Part shown: piece after piece, positions 9,601-18,213 of the stretch
How positions within the stretch are numbered: the stretch's first letter is position 1
Layout of the letters: every line of letters begins with the position of its first letter
Origin: Anolis sagrei
Taxonomy: Eukaryota; Chordata; Lepidosauria; Squamata; Anolidae
Assembly: GCF_037176765.1 (NCBI RefSeq)
Contig: NC_090025.1
Coordinates: forward strand, 69,975,545 to 70,039,544
Length of the DNA: 64,000 nucleotides
Reading direction: 5' to 3'
The notes under the pieces: model-generated
Databases searched by the model: none
The model's input: only the letters and a program-made list of their open reading frames with translations
What the model was told of the DNA's origin: nothing
Program-made: the position numbers and the translations under genes

Positions 9601-11186
9601 TGTACTTCATTGCATTTAAAGATGTTTGAGAATGATTTTGTGGGTTCATATTCAGGAAAAAGTGCATAATGTATGAATGTAACCCCACACAGAGTGACCA
9701 CTCTAAGGTCCAACAGATCCCTTTTTCCTCCCTCAGTTCTTACACATGTGATAGTCATGCAATTTCCTCAACAGCAGTTTGATTTGGATGCAGAAGAAAT
9801 GATGCATATGATTCTCTCATTCCATGGAATCACCATTACGTTGGAAATGGGTGCTACAGCATTCTTGTTCTTATGGGAATCCTTCCATCGCCTTATGGGA
9901 AGTGATCATGCCCCAGATTTGCCTTAAAAAAAACAAATTGCCCTATTAATCATATAGTTTTGGGTTGCTGTGAGTTTTCCGGGCTGTATGGCCATGTTCC
10001 AGAAGCATTCTCTCCTGACATTTCACCCACATCTATAGCAGGCATCCTCAGATGTTGAGGGATCTGTTGGAAAATAGGCAAGTGTGGTTTATATATCTGT
10101 GGAATGTCCAGGGTGGGAGAAATAACTTTTGTCTGCTTGAGGCAAGGGTGAGTGTTGCGAATGGCCACCTTGATTAGCATTTAATGACCTTGCAGCTTCA
10201 AAGCCTGGCTGATTGCTACCTGGGGGATCCTTTGGTGAAAGTGTTACCTGGCCCTGATTGATTCTTGTCTGTAATTCCCCTTAGAATTTATTTTATTTAT
10301 TTACAGTATTTATATACCGCTTTTCTCACCCCTGGGGGGACTCATATAGCTTTGATTCCAATGTAGTTGTGGGACTATACTGTTAGACACCTGATGTCAC
10401 CTATCTTCACTCCACTTGCAACTTCAGAATTTTGTAAAAGATTTTCTGGATTTAGTCAAGTTGAGAGACTTCAGCTATAACGAGACATATTGACAAACGT
10501 ACCCGCATATTGTGAAAAAGATTGTATATAGATATTTGCTCAGCCATTTCAGCTGGTTGCAACTAGGAAACAGGATGTGATGTAATGTGGTTAAGGCAAT
10601 ATTGTGGAGTTGTTGTTTTTGTTTGCTTCAAGTGGTTTCTGACTTATGGTGACCCTAACAGAAATCCATCATGGGGGTTTTCTTAGCAAAATTTGTTCAG
10701 AGGGGTTTGCCTTTGCCTTCGTCTGAGGCTGGGAATGTAATTTGCCCAGGGTCACCCAGTGAGTTTTCATGGCCAAGCAGGGATTTGAACCCTGGCCTCC
10801 ACTACACCATACTGGCTCTCACTAAGTAATACACAAAGACCTGAATAACCTGAAGTCACCAGATCCCATCAGATCTTGGAAGCTAAGTAAGATCAGCCCT
10901 GGTTAGAGCTTGGATGAGACACTACTAAACCAGGTACTGTAGGCTACATTTCAGAGGGAGGCAATGCCAAACCACTTCTGAGGACTCCTTGCCTAAGACG
11001 ACCAATGCCATTCATAAGGTTGTTATAAGTCAATAGGTGTGCATACAACACAATATCTGAATTCAGCACAATACAGGCTGGTTTATAAATGCGTTATATG
11101 GGTATCTCCACAGTTTTATACATCCCTTTTTCCCCCCTTGTCGTTCTAGGAGATCAAAATTGAAAGCTGATCGATACTGCAAGTAG
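591..11186 (+). CDS. FRG1: FRG1 protein, complete gene (9 coding exons)
   Basis: Coding exons: 591-652, 2440-2507, 3531-3653, 5343-5397, 6649-6763, 7526-7630, 8957-9048, 9310-9420, 11150-11186; joined they give 255 residues and a TAG stop. The protein is collinear with human FRG1 (258 residues): a lysine-rich N-terminal nuclear-localisation segment (about residues 20-33, ending DKKRKREE), a fascin-like beta-trefoil region (about 46-185, with [15 protein letters not shown] and REQWEPVF), and the basic C-terminus ADRYCK. FRG1 is a nuclear/nucleolar, Cajal-body and actin-associated protein linked to pre-mRNA splicing and RNA biogenesis; that role is family knowledge. The start ATG has A at -3 and G at +4. 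All introns are GT-AG except intron 5, which uses a GC donor. The exon 3/4 join reads HKDEGP where human has HKEVDEGP, so two residues are absent. No break is seen. Confidence 0.97.
854..1002. mobile_element. Palindromic MITE in FRG1 intron 1
   Basis: Starts GGCCCCTTCCACACAG and ends GTGGAAGGGCCC, with internal direct and inverted copies of a CAAAGCAGATA-type motif. Same family as 8614, 13766, 35107, 37334 and 39935. No transposase; non-autonomous DNA transposon by structure. Confidence 0.7.
1075..1200. repeat. Interspersed repeat fragment
   Basis: Resembles 33250-33380 (AGTTTGTGGCAG, AAGTTTCTGGAGT.TAACAACTAC in both) and, more distantly, 6970-7260 and 60615-60885. Family not named; probably a non-autonomous DNA element. 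Confidence 0.5.
1203..1885 (-). repeat. Possible LINE 3' region
   Basis: Opens with a T-rich stretch then purine-rich bases, as expected of a reversed LINE 3' end, and continues as AT-rich non-coding sequence. I see no reverse-transcriptase motif, so the assignment is weak. It lies within FRG1 intron 1. Confidence 0.3.
1925..2175 (-). mobile_element. CR1 LINE 3' end
   Basis: Contains the reversed CR1 tail: repeated AATCATAGAGTTAGAAG, then TCCAGCCCCCTGCCATGCAGG, and GGAAATTCTTCCTAATGT further in. Truncated copy in FRG1 intron 1; the AATCATAGAGTTAGAAG unit is doubled. Confidence 0.75.
2440..2507 (+). CDS. FRG1: FRG1 coding exon 2
   Basis: Acceptor ttttgcag, donor gtaagt. Encodes the lysine/arginine-rich nuclear-localisation stretch ([13 protein letters not shown]) followed by the acidic NVEDQLDIV segment. 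It ends one base into codon 44. Confidence 0.95.
3531..3653 (+). CDS. FRG1: FRG1 coding exon 3
   Basis: Acceptor cttattttag, donor gttggt. Encodes the start of the beta-trefoil ([13 protein letters not shown], then [19 protein letters not shown]). Phase 1 at both ends. Confidence 0.95.
3724..4109 (+). mobile_element. hAT-type MITE with target duplication (FRG1 intron 3)
   Basis: Terminal inverted repeats TAGTGGTTCCTAATTTG and AAGGTTGGGAACCACTA. Flanked by TTTAGAC on both sides (3717-3723 and 4110-4116), seven visible bases of what is normally an 8-bp hAT duplication. A second copy is at 14946 and a third begins at the right edge of the window (63949). No transposase. Confidence 0.8.
4822..5008. 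repeat. Foldback (hairpin) element in FRG1 intron 3
   Basis: Arms near 4862-4902 (AGTGTTCTCTCTAGAC, TTTATAGTCAAC) and 4926-4967 (GTTGACTATAAAA, AGAGAGAACACTT) are reverse complements with a loop of about 24 bases. Weaker complementarity extends outward on both sides. Structure suggests a palindromic MITE. Confidence 0.65.
5343..5397 (+). CDS. FRG1: FRG1 coding exon 4
   Basis: Acceptor atcttcag, donor gtaatt. Encodes [18 protein letters not shown] and part of an Arg codon. Human has two more residues (EV) at the 5' edge, so the acceptor here lies six bases further into the ancestral exon or the residues were lost. Confidence 0.94.
5622..5880 (-). mobile_element. hAT-type MITE fragment
   Basis: Begins CAGTTCTTCTTAAACTTTTCC and contains the reverse of motifs in the 6159-6447 copy (ACATTTACTGATAACAAATC against GTTGATTTATTATCAGTAAATG). 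It runs into a poly-C tract at 5888. Confidence 0.55.
5888..5907 (+). repeat. Poly-C tract
   Basis: About 20 consecutive C bases in FRG1 intron 4, at the end of the hAT-type MITE fragment. Confidence 0.9.
6159..6447 (+). mobile_element. hAT-type MITE in FRG1 intron 4
   Basis: Starts CACTGCTTCTTAATCTTTGGG and ends GGGAAAAGCTTTAAAAGCCC. Core (AAAAAGGAAAATCAG, GTTGATTTATTATCAGT) is shared with 45860-45960 and, reversed, with 5622-5880. Confidence 0.6.
6649..6763 (+). CDS. FRG1: FRG1 coding exon 5 (GC donor)
   Basis: Acceptor ctttaag. Encodes [18 protein letters not shown] through [10 protein letters not shown], nearly identical to human. The exon ends GAG and is followed by gcaagt: frame continuity into GKMALL at 7526 requires the break exactly here, and the nearest GT (6768) would shift the frame. 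This is a GC-AG intron. Confidence 0.95.
6970..7260 (-). repeat. Interspersed repeat, about 290 bp
   Basis: Shares motifs with 60615-60885: CTTTGAAAGTAGTTGTTACAC there against CCAAAGTAGTTGTTATACTC here, and AATTAGGAAATGAC in both. Probably a non-autonomous DNA transposon; family not named. Confidence 0.5.
7526..7630 (+). CDS. FRG1: FRG1 coding exon 6
   Basis: Acceptor ttaatgcag, donor gtaatc, phase 0 at both ends, 35 codons. Encodes [20 protein letters not shown] and [13 protein letters not shown]. Confidence 0.95.
8614..8760. mobile_element. Palindromic MITE in FRG1 intron 6
   Basis: Starts GCCCTTCTACACTTCCATAT and ends ATATGGCGGTGTAGAAGGGGC, with internal CAAAGCAGATAATGTGGA. Whole element is nearly self-complementary. 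Same family as 854-1002. Confidence 0.75.
8804..8899 (+). mobile_element. CR1 LINE 3' tail
   Basis: Contains TTTTCCTGCATGGCAGGGAG, GGCCCATGCGGTCTCTTCCA and a decayed final CR1 repeat (TTTTATGAATC). Severely 5'-truncated; ends 57 bases before FRG1 exon 7. Confidence 0.7.
8957..9048 (+). CDS. FRG1: FRG1 coding exon 7
   Basis: Acceptor gcattag, donor gtatgt. Encodes [20 protein letters not shown] and KQCEINY, then two bases of the Val codon completed by exon 8. The end after AACTATGT restores human NYVKKF. Confidence 0.95.
9310..9420 (+). CDS. FRG1: FRG1 coding exon 8
   Basis: Acceptor cctttccag, donor gtactt. Encodes [19 protein letters not shown] then [17 protein letters not shown], close to human. 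Confidence 0.95.
9958..10290 (+). mobile_element. Penelope-like element tail copy (FRG1 intron 8)
   Basis: Single-orientation copy: GGGTTGCTGTGAGTTTTCCG, GGCATCCTCAGATGTTGAGG, GTGGTTTATATATCTGTGG. Same order as at 33480. No coding part retained. Confidence 0.55.
10290..10345 (-). mobile_element. LINE 3' tail
   Basis: TTTATTTATTTACAGTATTTATATACCGC followed by CACCCCTGGGGGGACTC is the reverse complement of the L2/CR1-like 3' end found in forward form at 12305 and 20400. Confidence 0.55.
10608..10822 (-). mobile_element. tRNA-derived SINE (FRG1 intron 8)
   Basis: Read on the minus strand it begins with a tRNA-like head (TGGTGTAGTGGAGGC, then GGTTCAAATCCC as B box) and ends with the common tail (GGTCACCATAAGTCAGAAA). 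Fragments of the same family lie at 19410, 21185, 34975, 36655, 37205 and 56692. Confidence 0.65.
10838..11052 (+). mobile_element. 5S rRNA-derived SINE
   Basis: Bases about 10850-10945 follow 5S rRNA: CAGATCTTGGAAGCTAAGTA, CCCTGGTTAG.GCTTGGATG and GGTACTGTAGGCT, that is internal promoter box A through the 3' end. A SINE tail follows (GGCAATGCCAAACCACTTCT, AGTCAATAGGTGTGCA). The tail resembles the reverse of the neighbouring tRNA SINE's tail. Too diverged for a functional 5S gene. It ends 97 bases before FRG1 exon 9. Confidence 0.8.
11150..11186 (+). CDS. FRG1: FRG1 coding exon 9 and stop
   Basis: Acceptor gttctag. Encodes [12 protein letters not shown] followed by TAG at 11184-11186. The last twelve residues differ from human at one position. 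Confidence 0.95.
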
Positions 11187-11264
11187 CTGAAACCACAACT
11201 GTCTGTGTTCCCTCTGTTGGTGGCTCTTTTGTATATAAATTGTTTTTAAAATCATTTTGGTTGG

Positions 11265-11270
11265 AATAAA
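11265..11270 (+). terminator. FRG1: FRG1 polyadenylation signal
   Basis: Canonical AATAAA 79 bases after the stop codon, giving a short 3' UTR. A GT-rich stretch follows from about 11318. Confidence 0.75.
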
Positions 11271-11376
11271 TTTCAATCATGCTGAAATTTTGTTCCTTCT
11301 TTTTGCAATTAATTGTTCATGTCATTGTTCTGAAAATGCCCATGTTCCTACTTGAAGCCATTGTATTTATCAGAGT

Positions 11377-11392
11377 GGGGGGGGGGGGGGGG
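11377..11392 (+). repeat. Poly-G tract
   Basis: About 16 G bases just downstream of FRG1, at the start of the composite repeat at 11393. Confidence 0.85.
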
Positions 11393-12362
11393 AACAGTTC
11401 CATCTTGTCTCCTGCATATGTAATCAATTGGGGACCCCTCCGCCCAGCAACAACTGGGCCAGAGTGAAGAGAGAGGGGGCCAGAAGACAGTTCCACTTGT
11501 TTCCTGTGCTATGCTAATAATATAATATAATGTAATATAATATGGTATATACATATAATATTTATAATATTATAATGTGATACAATATAATACTAATAAT
11601 AATACAGGGTGAGGCAGCATAACTTCCTTTTTTCAAAACTTAATAAAACCCATTGTATGAATCAGAAATTTTTATTTTTTTTATAACGTAGGCGCATACC
11701 GAAAGTTTTGTTTTATGTAGTTTTGAAGATCAAATTAGGTAGCTGACGTCCCCCATTCTCCATACACTGAGTAAACCGATTTCTGGCATTTGTCATGACT
11801 CTTGCCAGCATAGCAGGCGTTATGTTGGCAATTTCTTCCTGGATGTTGGTCTTCAAATCTTGTAGGGTCCTTGGACGGTTCACACAAATACGGGATTTCG
11901 CAAAATCCCATAGAAGAAAATCACAAGGGGCCAAATCTGGAGAGCGGGCTGGCCACTCCAAATCCGCTCGAAAAGTAGGCCTCAACAGCAAAACCACGCT
12001 CCTCTCTGTTCCAGCGCATGATGGCAACTGAACTGTGTCAGGACAAAACTTTATACTCCCGCCTCTCGAACGAGACCACTAACGCTTCGCTACGTCTTCA
12101 ACCGACTGAATGGCACACATTTTAAAAAAGGAAGTTATGCTGCCTCACTCTGTGATATGATATTATAGTTATATATTTTATATTACATGTAATATTACTA
12201 ATAATATTACAATATAATGGTATAGTACAATATAGTAATATATAATACTGATATTGTACTATGTTAATAATATAATATATTGTATGTATATATATCTTGT
12301 AAGCTGCTCTGAGTCCCCTTCGGGGTGAGAAGGGCGGAATATAAATGTCGTAAATAAATATT
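11393..12362 (+). mobile_element. LINE-tail repeat with AT-rich core, split by a mariner relic
   Basis: Left part (GGACAGTTCC-like motif, CCCAGCAACAACTGGGCCAG, GTTTCCTGTGCTATGCTAAT) runs into an ATAATATAA-rich core. The right part after 12152 resumes the AT-rich core and ends CTGAGTCCCCTTCGGGGTGA and (AAATA)n. Left and right halves are collinear around the insertion at 11605-12152, so this was one element. Confidence 0.65.
11605..12152 (-). mobile_element. Mariner-like DNA transposon relic, internally deleted
   Basis: Terminal inverted repeats of about 28 bases: CAGGGTGAGGCAGCATAACT at the left, AGTTATGCTGCCTCACTCTG at the right. On the minus strand the C-terminal end of a DDE transposase is readable at 12027-11716: WPARSPDLAPCDFLLWDFAK, KTNIQEEIANITPAMLARV, and a terminal GGRQLPNLIFKT. 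The SPDLxPCDF motif with D is the third catalytic position of mariner transposases. The N-terminal and central catalytic regions are missing, so it is non-autonomous. Left flank ends in TA, the expected target. Confidence 0.8.
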
Positions 12363-13765
12363 TACTCCAAACTAATGCTGTAAACACAAGCAATAGGTTT
12401 TTGAAGCTTGCGCAAAGGTTGTCAAATGTTGCTAGTGGGAGGCTTGGTGAAATGCTGAAAGACTGTAATTGGAGAGTTGCAGAGAAATATCTCCTTGACC
12501 AGTCAAGTACAGCTTATAATTTCAAGATAAGCAATCCAAAAATGAAACTGGTCAGAGGCTACAAAAGCTGTAAGAGAAGAAAGAGAAGCTGAGTAGGAAT
12601 GTCGACATGAGGACTATTAACACTAGGGTTGTGCACAGATCCGTTTTGAAAAACAGGCTCCGGCAGGTTCATCCAGCCATAATCGCACTCTCCGCCGCCA
12701 TTTTTTTTCAGCCATTATAGACCAAGTGGCTGCCGAAAACTGCGCAAAGAGGCAGCCATGGGCAGGCACGTGGGTTTCCCTGTGAACCCTGCCTATTGAG
12801 CCAATCATATTTTTTAGCCAACCTGGACTTCCATTTTGCCAGCAAGCTTCCAAGAGAGACAGATCGGTGATCTAAATTCTCAGTGCCTCTCACAACTCTG
12901 CATGGCTTGGCTTGCTTTTTGACTCAAATAGCAACAATAAGCAATTTACTGCCATGGATGGTGCCCTTCACAGAATGCAAGCTTCAAATGAGGGGTATAG
13001 AGGTATCTTAGTATTTCTAAAGCCACCATAAAGTGAGGAGGTAACTTATATCTTTTCATAATAACGGCTAATGCTCCTTCAAGTGGTGTGGCATGGAAAT
13101 TAATCCTTATGGTTTTAAGTTCCTTTTCTTGATACCTTTAGTAACAACTTTTACCTACCTCTTCTGTTGCCTGCTTCCATCCCTTGTTCCTTTCCCCTAA
13201 CACATTGCTTCTTTTTTCTGTCCTCTTGTGGCTTTTCTCTCTTTTCTTACCCTACACAGCTTTAACTTGTCAAGGATATATGAACACAGTTAACTCTGAC
13301 ATTATCGAACCTACAAGAGAATCTCTGTTGAGGCAGTGTTATCTTTGGTTCATCTTTCACATACATACCTGACTAGTTTCTCTGTTGTTATGCTTCGCTT
13401 TTGATGTTCTTCAGAACCACTCCTGCTGGAAAGGTGAAGGCATGTAAACCTATACTGAAGAGTGACTATTTTTATTTAGTTACTTAGTTGGCTTACGCTG
13501 TCTTATCTCTAAAGTTTGTGACCAAATCTTGTAGAAAATCTGAGAGATGTCAATTTAGCTGAAAAATAAAATCATCATGCAGTGGAGAAATATCAGATGA
13601 AAAGATCTGGGAATACTATTAATCATGTTTAGCCAGAACAATGCTATATTGAAAATATTCAGTGCGCAAATACAGCCACATATCAGCAGAGGGCCCCTGT
13701 ATTCTAGTGCCAAATATGGTGTCTACAAGCTAAAAAGGAGAAATCATCCATTTCATCATCTATGG
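12363..13765. other. Intergenic, no gene recognised
   Basis: Short open frames only, none with family signal. About 12625-12900 is GC-richer and looks like an interspersed repeat (reads GGGTTGTGCACAGATCCG at its left), but I cannot name it. The remainder is AT-rich and unique-looking. Confidence 0.5.
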
Positions 13766-14072
13766 CCTCTTCTACACTGCCATATAATCCAGATTATCAA
13801 AGCAGATGATGATGATGATGATGATGATGTAGTCTAAGGCCTTCATGGCTGGAATCTTTCATTCCGACCAACCATGCTTGAGGGGTAGGACCAAGAGCAG
13901 TGCCTGGGCTGGTTTATATACGAAGATGCGGTTAATGAAATAGTCTGGGCCCGAACCGTTTATTTGCTTGGAACTGAATCAACATTATCTGTTTTGAACT
14001 GAATTATCTGAGTTTACACTGCCATATAATCCAATTCAAAGTGGATAATCTGGATTTTATGTCACGGTGTAG
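13766..14072. mobile_element. Palindromic MITE split by other sequence
   Basis: Left arm CTTCTACACTGCCATATAATC, right arm GGTGTAGCC preceded by TTCAAAGTGGATAATCTGG. The left arm ends in a (GAT)n stretch (13804-13828), after which about 155 unrelated bases are inserted before the family resumes near 13985. Confidence 0.6.
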
Positions 14073-14945
14073 CCTATGATAGCTGTTTGTTGGAATCTCT
14101 TGTAACATTCAGATAATATTGTGGGTTAGAAGCCGGCCATTCTGCTATAGAGATAATTATAGCAAGATGACTGCTGTATTGTTGATTGCGACATACATTT
14201 TAATAAAGGATAACTGACAGAATGCAGTTTCTCCTTCACAATAGGAAATGGACCGGGAAAAATCTGAAAGTTGTGACAGTAACAGGAGTGGGTTCAATGT
14301 TCCCATTAACTTATTGTCAAAATATTGCGCAGTAATCCTGAATCTGACACATCCCTCTTTAATTGTGGCAAATTATCAAAAGGTGTTGGCACTCTAGTTC
14401 TCAGGATTTTTCAATATCTAAATAATGGTTCCATGTCCCAAATGATTTACTAACAATCCCTGCCATTTTCTTCCCACTCTCAGATGGGTTTCTTTTTTAT
14501 TCTATGACAGATCAAAATAATATGTCCCCTTCTCTGCTCCTATTTACTTTTTTGAAAACGTTTCTTTTAAACGTTTCTTTTAGAGTTTGATTAGTGAAAT
14601 AAGCATTTTGTATTACAGCAACATGGCTTTTGAAATATAAGAAATAATTAAAAGAGCTCTTCAAGCCATATGACCATCTCAAAATCAGGTTTAAATAACC
14701 CTAATGCAGTTTCACCCAACTGCTACAAACAACTTGCAAAAAGAATGGAGTGTATTGATAGGGAGGCAACAACTGACAATACAGAAGGGCCTATGGTTTA
14801 AGAAATCATATTGCTTGAGACCAAAAATAGTCCATATGATCAGAAGCTCATACCCCCACCCAAAAAACACATACATGTCTTCATTTCCACCTGAAGTTTA
14901 ACTATAGTTTTTAACTCTGAAGCTAAGCTATCCCTTTATCTAAAG
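14073..14945. other. Intergenic, nothing recognised
   Basis: AT-rich, no repeat family or coding signal identified. Confidence 0.4.
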
Positions 14946-15421
14946 CAGTGATTCCCAACCTGTGGTCCGTAGACCACCAGTGGTCTGCAAGAACTAAAAT
15001 ATGGTCAGTGGCCTCACTATTATTACACCGTTGCCTCAAAACCACATGGCAACGGGAGTGACTAGTCTCTCTCACAAAACCCTCTTATAGTACTGAGGCA
15101 ATGGGGATGTCGGGAGGGGAGAGGCTGACTACTCACGAAAGATTACTACTACATCAGCTCTAGATTATAAAATGCTGTTTTCTGTGGGCGAACAGATGGT
15201 GAGAACTGGATGGCATATGTTATATATCAGAAACTAGAGCTGATATGATCTATCCAATGCAATTTTCTGAATCAGCATCCCAAATAACCAAACCGAATCT
15301 AAAGTTGACCAAAACTGATTTGTAACCCTTTTGGTACTAATGTTGGAGAGTGGTCCCTGGTGAAGTGGTCAAGTGGTTCCGGGTCAAGTGGTCATGGTCA
15401 AAAAAAGGTTGGCAACCACTG
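14946..15421 (+). mobile_element. hAT-type MITE, second copy
   Basis: Starts CAGTGATTCCCAACCTGTGG and ends AAAGGTTGGCAACCACTG. Collinear with 3724-4109 but longer by about 90 bases in the middle. Target duplication not clear. Confidence 0.7.
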
Positions 15422-16527
15422 GATTCTCAAGCTTGTATTCTAAATATAACTTCCAAGCGGGATAAGAATCAGTTGTCTGCAACTGATTCAGAGTTATTTG
15501 AATTATTTTGTTCGGACAAATTTGAACTGGTTTGTGGAGGCGGTACATTTTGCTAAACTGCATTTTATAGTCACAGCAACAAACCCGTATTAGGTGTGGT
15601 AGCACACCCTTGAGCCTGATGAAAAAGTGAATCCTAGATTTCAGGGCTGCCCCCTTTTCTCTACAAGTCAGTCAAAACGCATCCAACTGGTAGAAGCAGA
15701 AAGTTGTGGCAATGAATTTCAAAGCATGAGGTGAAGAGGCAGAAGCATCCTTTTCTTTATACTGTAAACAATCCAGCCTCCCTCCCTCTCTTGCTCTCTC
15801 TTCCTCTCTATCTTCATGAAGCCAAACATACTAGGAATAAAAAAACACACAAAATCAACTAATCCAAAGTTCTCAAAGCGGACAAGAGTGAAGTAGACAG
15901 CAATCTCTCAAAGCAAACAAGAGCACGAGGCACACAAAATCTGAGAAACTAACTGACAATACTGTTAAGAAGTTTGTATATGGCAATATTACCAGCTTGA
16001 GGCCCTAAAGCCCTGTACTCTCAAGCTCCCTCTGTTGCTAACGCTCCCTCTGGAGCTAGCTCTTAACTCAAAATGCTGCTTGTATATCAAAGCAAAACCC
16101 GGCTGTGCGACGGTTCAACTGTATAGCCTCCAGCGATGCTGATCCAGAGTACCCTTTTTTCTGCACTGTCAAGATGCACACACAATCTGAGAAACTAACT
16201 GACAATACTGTTAAGAAGTTTGTATATGGCAATATTACCAGCTTTGCAAGTTTTCCTGGGACATAATGAACAAGGTTTAAAAACAAGGAGCAAGCAAAGA
16301 AAACTAGTTTGTAGTAGCAATTTCTGCAGGTATTCCAGTTAGACCTGTTATGCTGAAGTCACACTGTTTCTCATGTTATTTAAATAGCAACATTGCTCTT
16401 ATAAATAATTATGACAAATATCACTTATGCAATTTTTCTGATTGCAAAATCTAAAACATATTAATTGTAATTGATGATTGAGACATCCTAAGGGAATTTC
16501 AGTTATATTTATTGGGAACAAACAGTA
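15422..16527. repeat. Intergenic with a 67-bp direct repeat
   Basis: Bases 15931-15998 and 16178-16244 are nearly identical (CTGAGAAACTAACTGACAAT and GGCAATATTACCAGCTT in both), about 247 bases apart. No coding signal. Confidence 0.6.
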
Positions 16528-16735
16528 TGGGTTGTTGTAGGCTTTTTGGGATGTATGGCCATGTTCTAGAAGCATTCTCTCCTGACGTTTCGCCTGCATC
16601 TGTGGCAGGCATCCCCAGAGGTTGTGAGGTCTCAGGCGAAATGTCAGGACAGAATGCTTCTAGAACATGGCCATTCAGCCTGAAAAACCTACAACAACCC
16701 AGTGATTCCGGCCATAAAAGCCTTCGGCAATACAA
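16528..16735. repeat. Foldback Penelope-like tail
   Basis: Arms 16528-16593 (GGTTGTTGTAGGCTTTTTGG, TTCTAGAAGCATTCTCTCC) and 16633-16700 (AGAATGCTTCTAGAACATGG, AACCTACAACAACC) are reverse complements over about 65 bases with a 40-base centre. The right side continues GTGATTCCGGCCATAAAAGC, the outer end of the family. Confidence 0.7.
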
Positions 16736-17656
16736 CAAACAGTATTTTTGCTGCTATTATTGTGTATCGAAGTAGTAGCCCATACAGTGTTTATTATGAC
16801 CCAATTCTATGTCCATAATATCCAACAAAAACACTTCAAACTATATTGCCACTCAACTTCCAATTTTTTAAAAATTAACATATAAATAGCTTTTTGCTTT
16901 CTTGAAAGTTTACTATATGTGGAAAAAATACTCTTTCCTATTTGTAGAATTCCAATATTGATTTAAACATGCCTAGACATTTTTGATGGCTTATTTGAAA
17001 TTTGTTGCACTAGTACTCTGAAGCCTCTTTTCACCACAAACAACACACTGGGCAGATAATCCAATGTAAAAGTTTATTGAACCAAAGTATGAAAAAGATG
17101 ATTATGAAAAGCAAGCAAATATTTAAAAAGGAATCAAAGTTCAACAAGTTATGTCCATAAAAGCCAAGAGTTCCCAAAAACCCCTTCAGAAAAAGTATCT
17201 AAGATTCCAAAACATTTTCCTCTGGACCCTCTGAAACTCTCCCAGCATCCCCAGCCTCATCTTCTGAACTCTCAGAATCTGACCAGGCTACAACAACGTT
17301 AAATGTCTATATATCATTTTATACATGTTTTTCTCAAGTTATTGCACAAAGTAAATTTTATCAAGTTAGTCGAGATTTTTCCTATTTGGACATTATGGCC
17401 AAAAATTTAGGGCTTGCCATCTCATGTCATTTTTTAACAAACACTTTTCAAGGCAGTGCTCCCATTCTGAGATTCCTCCCTCCCACCCCGAGAACTGGAG
17501 GAAAGGAGGAGCGCATTAAATTCAGAGCTTGGCGCTGAGATCTAGCATCTCGTCCACAATTCAGCACTGCTCACTTTCTAATTATGTTCCAGGGCAAGAG
17601 TGGGAAACTATTGTAATAGAAGTCTTCATCACACAGGATGTTTTTACCTGTTGTAG
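16736..17656. other. Intergenic, possible LTR-like fragment
   Basis: About 17030-17300 has a reversed AATAAA-like context (AAAAGTTTATTGAACC) and a pyrimidine-rich right side, reminiscent of a decayed LTR, but nothing decisive. The remainder is AT-rich with no signal. Confidence 0.3.
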
Positions 17657-17667
17657 GACACATTCAG

Positions 17668-18001
17668 AGCCCCCGGTGGCACAGTGGGTTAAACCGCTGA
17701 GCTGCTGAACTTGCTGACCAAAAGGTTGGTGGTTCAAATCCAGGGATCAGGGTGAGCTTCCGCTTTTAGTCCCAGCTTCTGCCAACCTAGCAGTTTGAAA
17801 ACATGCAAATATGAGTAGATCAATAGGTACCACTCCAGCGGGAAGGTAACGGTGCTCCATGCAGTCATGCCAGCCATGTGACCTTGGAAGTGTCTACAGA
17901 TAACACCAGCTCTTTGACTTAGAAATGGAGATGAGCACCAACTCCCAGAGTAAGACACGACTGGACTTAATGTCAGGGAAAACCCTTTACCTTTACCTTA
18001 T
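17668..18001 (+). mobile_element. Full-length Sauria SINE
   Basis: tRNA-like head with A box (TGGCACAGTGGGTTAAACCG) and B box (GGTTCAAATCC), the Sauria core (CCAACCTAGCAGTTTGAAAA, AGATCAATAGGTACC, GGGAAGGTAACGG), and the BovB-like tail (AGACACGACTGGACTTAATG, then CCTTTACCTTTACC). Flanked by an 11-bp target duplication, GACACATTCAG at 17657-17667 and GACGCATTCAG at 18002-18012. Sauria SINEs are known from squamates, which supports the host call. Confidence 0.92.
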
Positions 18002-18193
18002 GACGCATTCAGCATGTTTTGGGTATCGAGCCCGCAGGATTGCATCAAATGATACACAGCTACTTCCAGTTGGACTCTGTCCCCAAAATGTGCTGAATGT
18101 GTCCTAAGAAGAGGCAAGGAGAACACAGGAGGTTTCCCATGTTTTTTGTTGCCAGCAACAGGGCGAACACAGGAGGAAGCCAGGCTGTGACGC

Positions 18194-18213
18194 TTCCCCC
18201 CCCCCCCCCCCCC
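18194..18213 (+). repeat. Poly-C tract
   Basis: About 18-20 C bases in intergenic sequence. Confidence 0.85.

Noticed and set aside
10850-10945. Functional 5S rRNA gene
   Set aside because: Too many differences from 5S rRNA and fused to a SINE tail.
11713-12027. Minus-strand 104-codon frame as a host gene
   Set aside because: It is the C-terminal remnant of a mariner-type transposase between inverted terminal repeats.
17668-17740. Functional tRNA gene
   Set aside because: A and B boxes are those of the Sauria SINE head; no tRNA cloverleaf is completed.
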